Positions 1 to 12,320 of a stretch of DNA of 64,000 nt are shown here, in pieces (position 1 is the first letter of the stretch; every line of letters begins with the position of its first letter). The stretch is from Odiellus spinosus (Eukaryota; Arthropoda; Arachnida; Opiliones; Phalangiidae): NCBI GenBank assembly GCA_963920705.1, contig OY987233.1, positions 9,969,459 through 10,033,458 on the forward strand, in the 5' to 3' direction. Position numbers and translations under genes: made by a program. Under the pieces are notes generated by a model that saw only the letters and a list, made by a program, of their open reading frames with translations, did not search any database and was not told where the DNA came from.

Positions 1-2171
1 CGTTTTTAATACATGATATTATAAAATGGGAGGGGCTTAACTTGAAAATATTACGTCATAGATCGTAATTCCTATCCTAGCGCGCGAAATTTCGCTTTTT
101 TATGTAGTTTCCAAAATTCTGATCTTTATCATCACGTGCTAGGATGAAGAACAATTGCACGTGCTTTAATGGAAATAAATTCGAATCACGTGATTTCGTG
201 ACGACAAAGGAACATTTCAAACAGATGTTCATCGTGATAAAAATTCATAAAATGTCCATCCCAAATGCCCAATTTCCCGCGCAATTTTATACAAATTTCA
301 TTTGCATCAGCAATTTATTTTCCCGGGAATTTTTCACAGTTCGTAATGAATTAAGGCTTAGCTAGTTTAATTCGTAACTTTAATAATTAACTGTAAATTA
401 CTGCAAATATTTTGATAAGGTTTGATTATGTTATTACTTATATTTTAACAGTCCCAATATTTTCAAGAGAAGTAAAAGGTTTTGTTAAATATGAAGAACT
501 TCAATCTTATAAAGAAACAGACGATAAATGAGTTTCCGTATTACTGCGTGTTCTCGATAGGAGTGTGTATAGAATACTTTTTAAATGTAGGTCGGAAACC
601 TGATAGGGTTAAATATTTACTACGTATTTTTTGCTTCTCTTGTTTGTGAACATTGGTTCCATTTTTGGTTTCAACTAAAAGTAGGTTTTTGGGTGAGATT
701 ATTGTATCGCCTGGGTATTTACCTCGATCTATCAATTATGACTAAGAAATTAATATTTTGTCTCAATTTTAGTCCAAAGAGTAACATAATATCTTCCAAT
801 TTTAAAATAATAATTGTTTGAAATTCTAAATATACTTATCGAGAGTTTTACTAAATTTAGGGCGTTTTTTAGTACTTGATCTTATAGAAGATGAGTGACC
901 TAGCTAGTACTGAACGTTACTCCATACGTCATAGCTCGTCAAATGATGCTTTTTTCGTTTTCTTAAATTATACACTCAACCTGCCAATAAATTTGGCTAA
1001 GCCTTGTCAAATTTAAAAAAAAATTCCCAGGTTTATACACGCGCGTGACGTCAGTTTTACTTTTAATTTCAATATGCTCCCAAAGAAATCGTTTTTCCTA
1101 ATCAGGAAAAATTGCCTAATTTAGTTAAAAATCGTCTGAATTGGAAAATTCCAACAACATTTGACCAAATAGATCAATAAACAAATGTACCAAAACCTTG
1201 GTGTATCTTTTTAGGCATAGCAGAATCTTTAAAAAGTAAGAAACACCCTTCCTCTTGATAAAGTTCATAATTTTCTTATCAAATTAAGTTTTGCAGTGAA
1301 GTCAAATCAGTAATTTTTAATTTCTTTCAACAATATTTTCTTACAAACTCAGCAGTATATGAATTATCGCTTTTAAAGTTAATTAAGGTGTTTTGGTTTT
1401 AAAAACCTTATTTGTTATTGCCCCGATCTGGGTCCTAATTAGTCGCAAGCTAACTCGAAAGTAGAGGAACTTTAATGATAATATTGTTACACTTTAGTTG
1501 ACGCCGACGCCATACAACCAGCATTTTAAACGAACTTGACCCAAAATGTTTCAATGTTACTAAATTATACGCGTAACCCTTTTAATTTTAAAGGAGGGAG
1601 ATTGAATAGGAAAATAAAGTGTCATTTTTATCGATTCTACTATTAAAACTAAGAGTAATTGTTTGGGTATATTGTCTCTAAATTGTGCAAGATTCATATT
1701 TTGGGCATTGAATTAAAAGGATAATCAACTATCAGAGTTATGTGCATCCCGCAGCACGTGTCGCGGGGATTTTATTAAGTCAAAGGTACGAGGCCGTCTT
1801 TTGATTGGATTCTATTTTTAATTTAATTATCCAAAATCAAAAGAAATTTTAAATGTATAATTCAAACCAAGACGATTCCTGAATGTTTCACTACGCAAAT
1901 GTCTTTTTTTTTGGAACAGAATCAATAAAAATCACTTTATTCCTCTTTCACCTTCCCTTTAATTAGCCAAACCTTACGATTAAGCCTTGAATAACAAGCG
2001 AAAGACCCTCGATATGTTCATTATTAATTTATTACGGGAAAAATTAATTATATACGGGCTGCTGGAACCGCTAGATCATTACCTTTGATTTAAGTTTACC
2101 ATCTTTTACGCCAAGGATCACATTACTTAATAATTTTAATTTATTTATTTATGGCAGGTGTTAGATATAGC
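1..2171. other. AT-rich non-coding stretch
   Basis: I see no gene here. The short open frames lack codon bias and recognisable products. Around 950-1200 there is sequence (motif TTTATACACGCGCGTGACGT, then AATTGGAAAATTCC) that resembles, in inverse orientation, a stretch in an E-Syt intron at about 56780-57180. This suggests a dispersed low-copy repeat with no clear ends. Confidence 0.5.
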
Positions 2172-2573
2172 ACCAAAAGTCTAGCACTTTTTTCCATAAA
2201 AGTAAACAACGCCCCGTAGCTTAATACTATCAGCAAAGGTCCGGGTAAGTGTACCGGCAGATTCTGACTCGAGACACTCTAGCGGCCGCAGTCGCCGTGT
2301 AAATAGTGAATTTGGAAGCGACACTCTGCGGAGAAATTCCGCTGAGTTGGGAGGGAAGATAAGATATCCAAGCGAGGCCCGCCTAAATTCCGTCCCTCTC
2401 TCCCAACTCAAAATATCGAGGAAGAGTCCAAACCACTTGAGCCAGACAGGGGTGATGACTTTTTTGTCTATTTTTAAGTGATGGGCTATGACGTAAAACT
2501 GGACCTTTGCTGATAGTATTAAGCTACGGGGCGTTGTTTACTTTTATCTAATAAAGCGATAGACTTTTGATGG
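2172..2573. mobile_element. MITE family A, copy 1 (long TIRs)
   Basis: About 400 bp with near-perfect terminal inverted repeats of roughly 65 bp. The outer part reads AAAGTCTATCACTTTATT-like sequence and the inner part GTAAACAACGCCCCGTAG, followed by TTAATACTATCAGCAAAGG; all of this reappears in reverse complement at the right end. There is no transposase frame, so this is a non-autonomous DNA transposon. Further copies lie at 8322-9396 (disrupted), 15907-16272 and 23206-23433. Target duplication is not clear. Confidence 0.85.
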
Positions 2574-2738
2574 TACTTGTAACTTAAATATAATTTGTCT
2601 TAGAAAAATACTCCAACCTGTTACCAACGCAAGCTAGGATATTAATTGCAACAGGGATTTCGGGAATTAGAATAATTTACTATACACCGTTATTCCATGG
2701 AGATTTTTGGTTTAATTAAACGAATATATGCATATTTA

Positions 2739-3215
2739 TAAAGGAAAACTTGGAGCTAAAAATGCTTTTGAATTTATTTTAGGAATCACCGTGCCAAAAA
2801 ACGTATTCCAGAATCACAATTTTTAGACACGTTTTTGGTGTTTAAATTAATTTATGAAGTAAAATTTCTATAAAAGTAAATATAAAATCGTACCAATCAT
2901 ATTATTTCAGCCTTCAACAGCGGTTGTAATATCTTGTCTTAACATTAAAAGAATAGGCCTGTGTTTGATCACCAAGGTCTTAGGCATCAAATACCGGCCT
3001 ATTCTTTTAATGTTGAGACAAGACATTACAAACAATGTTGAAGTTTGAAATAATATGATTGGTCCGAATTTATATTTACTTTTATTCAAATTTTTCCAAA
3101 TTTCAGAAATTAATTTAAACATAAAAACGTGTCTAAAAACGTTTAGGTTTTTTGTCATGGTGATTCCGAAAATAAATTCAAAAGCTCTTCCATTTTTAGC
3201 TCCAAGTTTCCTTGA
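2739..3215. mobile_element. MITE family C, copy 1
   Basis: The left end reads AAAGGAAAACTTGGAGCTA and the right end TAGCTCCAAGTTTCCTT. The inner TIR covers GAATTTATTTT.GGAATCACC and its complement. An internal hairpin near 2935-3035 (TCTTGTCTTAACATTAAAAG against its complement) follows the outer inverted repeat. Non-coding. Other family copies share this layout (12822, 16585, 18130, 20088). The best-preserved ends abut TTAA. Confidence 0.8.
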
Positions 3216-3716
3216 CTAAATGAATATTGCTTTTTAATAGTATGATAAAATTAAAAGTATAATCCACGGGTATTTAAAAAAAATTGTGACAGCTTTACTT
3301 CAAATAAAACTTTTCCATTTTCCAGTCGCGGGAACTAACAAACTTTTATTTCGTGGAAAACGATAAGTACCTAATCTCTTATTCGGTGGTGTTAAAAGCA
3401 GACTTTATCTAATACACTCTCTATTAACGCAAATATACATATCAGCACTCATTGAGTTTATCTTAGGGTATAAAAAACACTCTATTAAAATATTAATAAT
3501 CCTTTCCACGTTGCTTGTAATATTATCGCAACCGAATGTAAAAAGACGGATTTACTAAAACGAAAACTTGAAAAAAAACGGAACAACTACATCTGTAGTC
3601 AGTAACAACCTACGTGGTAAAAAGTACAAGGATCAGTTCTAACTTCTAAACCTTTTTTTGAGACGGTACTGGAATACCTTTTATTGATGGTATCCCATGT
3701 TAACAATCTATTCCTT
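3216..3716. other. Non-coding spacer between MITEs
   Basis: AT-rich sequence with no open frame of interest and no repeat ends that I could pair. Confidence 0.4.
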
Positions 3717-4200
3717 TTAGGGAGAATGCAACCTAACTTTTTTATCAATTCCTTATAATTTAAATAGGCCTAATTGAACATTAAACTAGAAATAAATTTT
3801 AAAATAGGCTTAGCTCGATTCCTGGAGATCCTGAATTTCTTCGCGTTGAAGGGTCAGTAAGGTGTGATATCCATGAGTTTTTTCAATAAAATTCAACGCG
3901 AAGAAATTCAGGATCTTCACGAATCCATCTAAGCCTATTTTTAAATTTATTTCTAGTTTAATATCTGTTCGTAATTTTTTTACTGATGGATTAGGTATAT
4001 TTAAACGATTATACCCTCTTCAGACGAGGCGTAATTAGCCGGGGTTTAATCAGATTTAACCGAGGTTTACATAACCTTTTCAGTTCAATAAACCTCTGTT
4101 AATTTTGAATAAACCATGGTAAAAATCTGATTAAACCGGCTAGTTACGCCTCGTCTGAAAAGGGTATAAGGGATCGATTAAAATCACTTATGCCTTTAAA
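3717..4200. mobile_element. MITE family B, copy 1 (hosts a nested MITE)
   Basis: The left end is AGGGAGAATGCAACCTAAC, followed by the family signature TATCGTTTAAATAGGCCTAA-like sequence. The right half carries the reverse complement. The family sequence stops after AACGAT at about 4009 and resumes with AGGGATCGATTAAAATCACT at about 4169, so the 4010-4168 palindromic element is inserted into its right TIR. Confidence 0.75.
4010..4168. mobile_element. Short palindromic MITE nested in family B
   Basis: About 159 bp, almost wholly an inverted repeat. The ends are TATACCCTCTTCAGACGAGG and its complement (CCTCGTCTGAAAAGGGTATA), and GGTTTAATCAGATTT also pairs internally. It interrupts family B at CGAT/AAGG, consistent with a TA-type target. 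It must be younger than its host copy. Confidence 0.85.
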
Positions 4201-7089
4201 ATTATAAAAAAATATGTTTTCAATAATATTTCAACAAGACTTTTAGAAAAGTAACATTTTATTCATATCTCGGAGTTTATGCCTTCCAATATTAATTTTC
4301 AAGTTAACCTATGATATTCGATAGCTTTCGGAGAAAACGCGAAAATATTTGTAGAAAAATGATAAAATAACAAGAGAAGAATAATATTTACTTTACCGCT
4401 ATCAAAATTAATAAATTTGCGGGGAATATGATACTATATTAATAAGAAAGGTTAATTTGATATGTTACGAGTATATTAGCAAGAACTTATTCAAGTACGT
4501 AAGAAAGCAGCCCTCTTGTACTTTGTAGCCAAAATTCGTCTGTTATTCCTTCCGCGTCTTCTCACGTTAGTTAGATGAGTTTAGTTTTTGTAAAATTCGA
4601 AGATAGTATTTATAAAATATTTATTTTTACTGTCTCGGTAATGTTTTCCATGACAGATGTATATGGTCAGTCCTCCTAAATCTGAACGCTTCTATTTCTG
4701 AACACTTTCATTTAAAAATGTATAACTTAACTTTGGTTGGGTCTATTTAAAGATGGAAGGACTCATTTTGTAAATTAAGAATGGGGCTATTCGCGGAACG
4801 CGGCTTCAACACTCTAGGAAAAGACCCGGAGAAGATACGACCCTAATTAGCCAACCGCGATAATTAGCCTAATTAATTAGACCGTTTTTAAGGGAATGTT
4901 TCTCTTTAGGGTCCGGGAAATAATGTTTTACGAGCTTCGGAAAAATCACGGGGTTACGCGCTCGATTTTGTCATGAAGTCTGAATTTCCCGCTACAAAAT
5001 AAACTTCTCAAACCCAGAATTTGTCCACAAACTCTTCGCGAAAACGTAATTTCAAAATATGTCTAAGAATTTCGAATTCTGAACGGTGCAAAATCAAACT
5101 TGGGAACGCGCGTTTAACGATCTTTCCGAAAATGCTACTTAAATTCAATTTAGAACTAGTAATAGTATGAAAAATAAAATAAATTTTAATTCATAAGTGA
5201 CAGCCACACTTTAACGATGAAAAATCCCATTAAAATTCACATACCTTAATATTTGTTTAAATCCTAAGCTGTATGGATCACAAATACATGTAAATAATTA
5301 ATGAGAACAGTACGAGAGACCACTATAATTTGAAAAATCTTCGCAAACTCCACGTCAATATCGATAATGAGTAGATATTTATAATAGGTATTAATCTTTA
5401 CGAAACATAGTCCAGGGTCGAACATAACCTTATCACTCAAATAGTACGTCCCATACAATGTTAATATATTCCAAAATATGAGGCTTTCACCTGCTGCAAA
5501 GAAAAATTTATCTCCAAATATAAAGATAATGAAGTACCATAAGTTGTAATATCTTAATCGTCACCCGTATATCTTGTTCAAAAACAATTTACAATTACTA
5601 TTTTCTTTCAATACAATTTAATATAACGTATCAATACGCCTTAGTTTTCTCTTCATTATCAATTGATTTGAATAAAAGTGTGTTATAGACTTTTATCAGT
5701 TTTTCCTCACAACTCCGGTTTTCCAAACTTTTCTATTATCAAAATGCCATCACATATTGCAGATTTACTGCGCAATACCTTCAATCTCCTCCCCCACGAA
5801 TTTTTATTGATAAGGTTTAATTTATTGCTAAATTATTTCAATTATCCACCGCACACGATGCTACCGTGCGTGTGATGGCAAAGGTCATTCTCTGCTATGA
5901 TTAAATTATAATAAAACCTAGACACTCGTAATTCGTATCTATTTTCAAGATTATAAGTATGTTGTAAGTTAAAATCATATTTAAATAGGTTGTAATTATA
6001 TGTCATAATATTTGATTAATTTTAAATATTTATTACTATTGTTCTAATTTTTCCGTGCAAAATTATTTTTTTTTACACACAATCTTATTCGAATTTTAAA
6101 TTAGCCCCTTAAGTTCGGCTTTTGTCTGAACATGTAAGCGCGGCAGGTAGAACATTTCTACAGGCGCCCATAGAAAATACATTGGCAATTTACTCCTAAG
6201 GTTCGGCTTTGCGTGCAGTAAAATGAAGCACTTTATAAGCTTACTTATTTTTAGCCACACCTCCTCCTAGTGGGGGTTGTGCATCTATTATATTCGTTCT
6301 GTCGGCGTTATTGTAATCGTTGTGCACAGTTAACTAGAAAAGGAAAAGTCAACTAAAATCTAAAAGGCATAATAAATTAACTAGCGGTAAATCTTGAATG
6401 TAAAAATTATGTAAGCCACGCCTCCTATGGCAGTAAATACAATTAACTTAAGGCTTTTACAACCGTATTTAAGTGTTGTTAATTTTACTAAGGGCAATAA
6501 TAATAATAAATCAATTTTCATTCCACAATCTAAATATATTTCAATTTTACTTCATCACGAAACAAATAATGTTTACAAGTTTTTTAACCCCAAAATGACG
6601 TAACAAAACCAACGGAAGGATCCGTTACTGTCTTAAAATATTGTTTCTCTCGAATTTCTTCCATCATATCAGCGTAACCATAGCGATGAGTAAATCAACT
6701 GACCAAACTGTTCCCTTTTTTTAGCCCCATCCGACGTTAAATGAGCTTTTTCAAATATATATTTGGTTTATTTTACCTTCAGTTGACAGTACCATTAAAG
6801 TTAGATTCCCTTTATTTCTTATAGTAAAACAATCATAGATATAACTCTAGAGGCGCTGCCAATACGAGGTAAAAGTGACTATATATGAATATCCCTTCTC
6901 CTCACAATTTTGATCTTCTAAAGTTACTAAGCATCCTGTATAGTATCCATCACTTTCTCATCCTTCCAGTTGCTCAATGGGGTCATCTTTGTTGACCGTT
7001 TTTGCCGTGGTGTCCCCAAATATACACAGTTACTCTTAAAAACAATTTTCCCACTTTTTTGATAACCATACTGATTTTAAAACAGTTTA
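4201..7089. other. Non-coding stretch
   Basis: No supported gene. A degraded family D end lies near 5100-5220 (TTTAACGATCTTTCCGAAAA, then GTGACAGCCACACTTTAA). Otherwise it is AT-rich sequence with no exon-like conservation I recognise. Confidence 0.45.
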
Positions 7090-7420
7090 TGAGTTACAAT
7101 TGTAATTTGATTAACATTTTCGGAAAGATCGTTAAAAAACGATTGAAAATATATATACATATGTCATAGAACAAAATTACAGCGACAGTAAAAATACATA
7201 TTTTATAATCGCCATTTTAGAAATTTTTAAAATAAAAATTCCCCGCAATCTACGTCATCAATATTGTCGCGTGATTTCGCTATTTTTATCTAGAGCCTAC
7301 AGTTGATTCTCGCGCGTTCTGACACCAGTGTTAAGGTCGCTTTCGCGCGGTCTTTTTCGTAAAAGTACTTAATCCAGATCAAGTACGAAAATTAAGATTA
7401 ATTACGTTCCAGAAATAAAT
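7090..7420. mobile_element. Repeat family D, copy 1
   Basis: Dispersed repeat recognised by a series of shared blocks: TTTTCGGAAAGATCGTTAAA, ATGTCATAGAACAAAATTAC, TTTATAATCGCCATTTT, CTACGTCATCA, and CTTTCGCGCGGTCTTTTTCG. The same series, in either orientation, appears at about 12120-12310, 13345-14570 and 25717-25996, and in part at 9965-10080. Non-coding; the termini are not well defined. Confidence 0.65.
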
Positions 7421-7763
7421 TGCATCATATATCCCAGAACATTTGAACGTAGCATTTTAGGTGAAATAAGTCGGATATTTGTTTATTTGTGATTTACGGG
7501 ATCCGTGTAGGCTTTGTAGGCAGTCAATTTCAGTTTATTTTGGCCCAAGGAAACTCGTGAAAGTTAGGAATATCCAAATAACAAAGAAGCTTGGTTATTG
7601 GTCCATTTTTTATCCACATTTCTGCTAGAAGGGATTTTATATATACTCTGGGGAAGATAAATTTGTAGAGCCTGGTATATATTAAGAGTCTTCTTCCAAA
7701 ATTGTTAACGCCGATATCGAAATTCGCCCGGTCTTGGTAATATCGTTATAACCTTTGGATATA

Positions 7764-9396
7764 CAGGGTGATATTGTAACCAAGGTCATAACATTGAAGG
7801 CTGATTCTATAAAATATGGTAAATCGAATAAGAAGTTTCAACGGTATCTGTCCCTATCTAAACTGGATCTGTTCATCTTCCGGTAATCAATACCATCAGA
7901 GGTATATAATAACCCCCTTCGGGGGGAAGTATGAAAGGTAGGCAAAATCGACGAACAACAAGTGCCCGGCGTAAATCGCGGCGGATCGACACACCGCTTT
8001 ACTCCCAAAAAATAGTTACACCATTTTGAACCTCACTAAATTTTGCCTACGCACACTTCCGGAACTTGCGAGCTGAAGTCAACCTTCGACTCCAATTTAA
8101 CAGACAGCCTGACTCCTGAGACAGGAAGTTCTAAACACAAATCGAGCCGTCTTGTTTATACAAAGACCATTTACTAGAGTAGCGACATTGAGAAGTCCAG
8201 CGCGAGCTAGTGGCCTAGATAGTCAGCAGCGGGCTCTTGTTGTTCGTGATTTTTAGCATTGGTAGTATAGGGGCTTTCATACTTCTCCCCGAAAGGGGTT
8301 ATTATATACCTCTGATACCACCAAAATTCTATCACTTTATTCCATAAAAGTAAACAACGCCCCGTAGTTTAATACTATCAATACTATCAACAAACGTCCA
8401 GTTTTAGGTCATAGTCCAACGCTTAAAACTGGCCAAGGTAGCGGTAGAGCTACCGGAAATAGAAATACTCCAGTTTTAGCTTGACTAAACCTTTTCACCA
8501 AACAATATTTGGTCTAGATTATGAAAAAACATGCTCTTCTAAAATTCTGTTCATTGGGATTCGGTTGAATGTGATAACATTACAGTATCATCTTTCCTAA
8601 CACTTGGTTTTTATCACCCTGTATAAGAACGTCGCGAAGGTGAAACATTATTGGCACGTACTCGACATATAATATTCCTCGTTGCCAGGGGTTTCGTGAC
8701 TCCTTATATAGCAATTTTTTACGCATTAAGCCGCACTATTGAGATATAAACCAAACAGAGCAAATTTAATAAATTTGTATGAAAATGTAATTTCATTTTC
8801 ATCCCAGAGGAATTGGCGTTAAGTTCTGAATAACATTGATACCCTAAAGCAATATGCGCTATCATAGGTTAATCACGCTTCAAGTTTACAACAATACATT
8901 ACGATTGGTACGTGGATCTGAAAGTTTTGTCGTCAGAGCTTTCGCCCGAGGAGAAAGGAAAAAAAAAATAAATAAAAAACTCTAAAACGGTCGTGACACT
9001 GAATTCGAAATTGCTCTCTCTAGCGGTTGAGATTGGAACTAAGTAAGCTAATATCGCGCCGAACTTTCTAGACGTTTACGGGGGTGAAAATGAATCGACA
9101 GAAAACGACTCCCCCCTCTCTTTCGCGCTTAAAACTAGTGAAAAAAGTCATCACCCCTGTCTTCCTCGATATTTTGAGTCTGGAGAGAGGGACGAAATGT
9201 AGGCGGGCCGCGCTTTGCTATATTATCTTCCCTCCCAATTCCGTAATTTCTCCGCAGAGTGTCGCTTCTTCCGTTCAATATTTACACTTCGACTGCGGCC
9301 GCTAGAGTGTCTCGAATCCTGTAGAATCTGACTTTACATTTACCCTTGACCTTTGCTGATAGTATTAAGCTACGGGGCGTTGTTTACTTTTAAGTG
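7764..9396. mobile_element. Nested MITE complex (at least three families)
   Basis: Outer ends TATACAGGGTGATA (7764) and TATCACCCTGTATA (about 8610-8625) form one element, probably Tc1/mariner-like from its TA-flanked ends. Inside it, 7886-8320 is a MITE with a long TIR (ATCAGAGGTATATAATAACC and complement, then CTTCGGGGGGAAGTATGAAAG). Immediately after comes one end of a family A copy (8322-8440), whose other end lies at about 9121-9396. CGCTTAAAACT occurs at both edges of the break (about 8430 and 9117), like a target duplication around about 680 bp of inserted DNA. The order of events is unclear because the elements overlap. Confidence 0.6.
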
Positions 9397-10583
9397 ATGA
9401 ACTTTTTATTAAACGCATTCCTTCGCGATGAAGCTTATAACCAAATTTGTACACGACTGCAAAGTGTTGTCCTCACGGGGCCTAAACTATTCTTATCTTA
9501 CAAAAAACAACGTTTAAATAAAGGCGAAAACGAAGAGACTAATATCTCCCTTAAGTGCTTTCAATTGGTTCAATCTCGGCTCTGCAGCAGACGCCCATGT
9601 GTTAAAGCCACGCGGTTTATTTTGGAACTAGACTAACTCGTGATCCATTGGGAACTATACGTAGCTTTTACGATTAATTTACGACGTCGAACAAACTTGT
9701 CATATTATTTGACGTGAAACAGAATTTAGCTCGACATAAAAAGGGAATGTGGAAAAGATAAATATACATTTAATTAAAAAAATATACAACTTTTGAATTT
9801 ATTTTCAGAACCTTTACATTTACGATTTGAATAATATTTCCACATATTATAGGCGATATTTAAGCGTTTAAATTAAATTTTAAAGTTGGGTTTGGTTTGA
9901 AATTGAGTGTTTAGGGTGAATCCGGGTGAATCATATTAATACTTCAGCCTTTTACTTCGCTATCTACATGGCCATACTACGTCATCACTATGGGTCGCGT
10001 GATTTTGCAATTGTCTACAGTTAATTCTCGCGCTGGCACGTGATAAGGCCGCTTGCGCGCGTTTTTTTTTTTTTTTTTCGTTAAGATACGTTCACACTAT
10101 ACTCTTTGAAACCGTTTTATAACCGATTCGAATATTCAAATCGACTCTTTTGATCCAAGGACCACACGGGCGACCCCAAAATTTTATAAATTGACCTTTC
10201 CAACAGGGTTCAAAACGGTAGAATTCATATTGTGACAGCCTCACTTTATATTCACTATGTTTCAGCCAAATCTTCTAATATTCGCGACATTTATCACGCT
10301 AGGAAGGTATTTATCAGTAACATACTGTCATACCAAGCATTTTTTTCATAAGCCTCGTTCGCTTATCACCAGCCAATATCTTTTTTATATTCTCCTTGAA
10401 AGAAAGACATGGATCATTTTATTGGCAAATGATTTGTCCTCTACCAGTCGACCTCTCTAGAATGTTTTCTAAACACTAAGTTATACCTCCTCCGAGTATT
10501 ATAAAGAGATAATGTCACCTTATTTTTTCAAGGATTATAGTTTTCAATTTTATATAATGCAAAATGGAGTACAGGTTTCTGGA
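9397..10583. other. Non-coding stretch with repeat fragments
   Basis: No gene. A partial family D segment lies around 9965-10080 (TACGTCATCA, then TCGCGCTGGCACGTGATAAGG). A possible family E end (ACGTTCACACTAT) follows at 10086, and a GTGACAGCCTCACTTTA block at about 10235. Confidence 0.4.
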
Positions 10584-10960
10584 TTAAAGGGAAAATGCGA
10601 CCTAACAAGTGATTTTTTTTTATCGATTCCTTATCGTTTAAATAGACCTAATCCAACAGAAAAAAAAAATATGAAACAAATATTAAACTAGAACTTTTTT
10701 TTAAACTTATCATCATGAAGATATCCTGAATTTCTCCGTATAAAGTCTCACGGAGATCTCGCCTTAACGACGGGCCTTTGCTAATTGGTCGCTGATTCTT
10801 CAATGCGAAGAAATTCATGATATCCATGAATCCAGCTAAGCCTATTTTTACGGGTTAGTTTTAAATATCTAGCATTTGTTTGTAATTTTATTGCTGGTGA
10901 ATTAGACATATATAAACAACAAGGAAAATCACTTGTTCTTCGGATGCATTCTCCCCTTAA
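10584..10960. mobile_element. MITE family B, copy 2
   Basis: Bounded by TTAA on both sides, with AGGGAAAATGCGACCTAAC at the left and the complement (TGCATTCTCCCC) at the right. It contains the family core TATCGATTCCTTATCGTTTA and a central hairpin around the TGAATTTCTCCGTATA segment. Non-coding. Confidence 0.8.
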
Positions 10961-12105
10961 GCACTTTCGCGAGAAAGACAGCGTGAAAGTAATATAATAG
11001 AGTGCCAGAACCTACTCTTGGTTGCGACCATAGTGATAATTAGGCTATGTCTAGCTATTACCTAGTTAACATCGAAAATTATTTATTTTGATTACTGTTG
11101 TGGTAATTTATTTATTTGGCATATGTATACTGTTACTTTAAAGTTTTTTTTTTTTTTTTTTTTTTTTTTTGCGTTTAATTCCGGGTGTAATCTAATCTTC
11201 AAAGGGGAAAAATTTGACTGTGGCTTATGCCTTAATCCATTGTTTATTGCTCCGTAATGATTATTGTAATTTCTGGCAATGTGAAGCCGTGATATATTTG
11301 ACTTGTCAAAAAATGAGTACACTAATAGCCCGAAAGAATCAAATTTCAAATTAGTCTGAAACATTATTTAGTTTAAATATATTTGATTTATGGTAAGTTG
11401 TAAATTATACAAAAATTACTTTGCATTGCTCTTCTAAAAAGAGCATTTATACGCTATGAAATCAAACCAGTTTTTATTTTGCAAAAGGTTGAGGTGTTTT
11501 GAAACTTGGCATTATTAATCCAAGCACAAGTAAATCATCCTTCAAAAGCTTTATATCGATTAAACCTTTTCTAAACGTTTCCCTAGAGTCGTGTGAATGG
11601 GAAACCTTCTTTTCTCGAATCGATTTGATTCAATTTCTCGAAACTGCTTCGGGAACCAGTTTCGTACCGATTCGGTTTCAACAACCGATAGATGAAGCTA
11701 CGATAAATCGATTTATAAAGATAACACGTGAACACGTGACGTTTAAAACGATTCCTGGCGATTTGAATATTGGTTTGATTTTACCGTTTCAAATCGATTA
11801 AGAAATGCTAGTGTGACCGTAGCTTATGTTTATTTTATAAACTATATGCACTTATTTATATTAATTTTCGTGAAAAAATTAACCGTGTATATTACCGGCC
11901 GCTATGGTGAACTTTGACCTTTTGTTGGAGAAGTATTTTTCGAGAGGCACTCTTAAGGATGTACTACATAAGAGCGTCTGTGTTTATCTACCTTTTATAT
12001 TTATATCAACACCAAGGTTGACACCAATATAACACATTTAGCCTGTCCGTGTAATATATTCAAATTTTAAGGTATAGCATCACAGCTAAGTAAAAAAAAA
12101 CGTTA
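10961..12105. other. Non-coding stretch with family E repeat
   Basis: A 30-bp poly-T tract lies at about 11142-11171. Positions 11555-11825 hold a repeat that recurs almost identically at 22600-22765 (TTTCTCGAATCGATTTGATT, TTCGTACCGATTCGG) and ends GTGTGACCGTAGCT. Open frames crossing both copies encode a shared short peptide, which I attribute to repeat identity rather than to coding. Confidence 0.5.
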
Positions 12106-12320
12106 TTTTTCATAACTCCAAATGTAAATTGAGTATCATTTTCGGAAATATCGTTAAAAAACGATTCAAAATATATATACATATGTCATAGAACAAAATT
12201 ACAGTGACTGTAAAAATACATATTTTATAATCGCCATTTTCGAAATTTAAAATAAAAACTCCCCGCAAAACTACGTCATCACTATATCGAAAAAAAAAAA
12301 AAAATGGTATCAACCTCACT
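12106..12320. repeat. Repeat family D, copy 2 (partial)
   Basis: Contains TTTTCGGAAATATCGTTAAA, ATGTCATAGAACAAAATTAC, TTTATAATCGCCATTTTCG and CTACGTCATCACTAT in the same order as the 7090 copy, then an A-run and CAACCTCACTTTAA. The GC-rich CGCGCGAAAGC half is missing. Confidence 0.65.

Noticed and set aside
11499-11801. A shared peptide (GTSFVPIRFQQPIDEATINR) encoded here and at 22641-22946
   Set aside because: The two frames lie on near-identical copies of a palindromic repeat, so shared translation follows from shared DNA. There is no codon-level evidence of selection and no known family.
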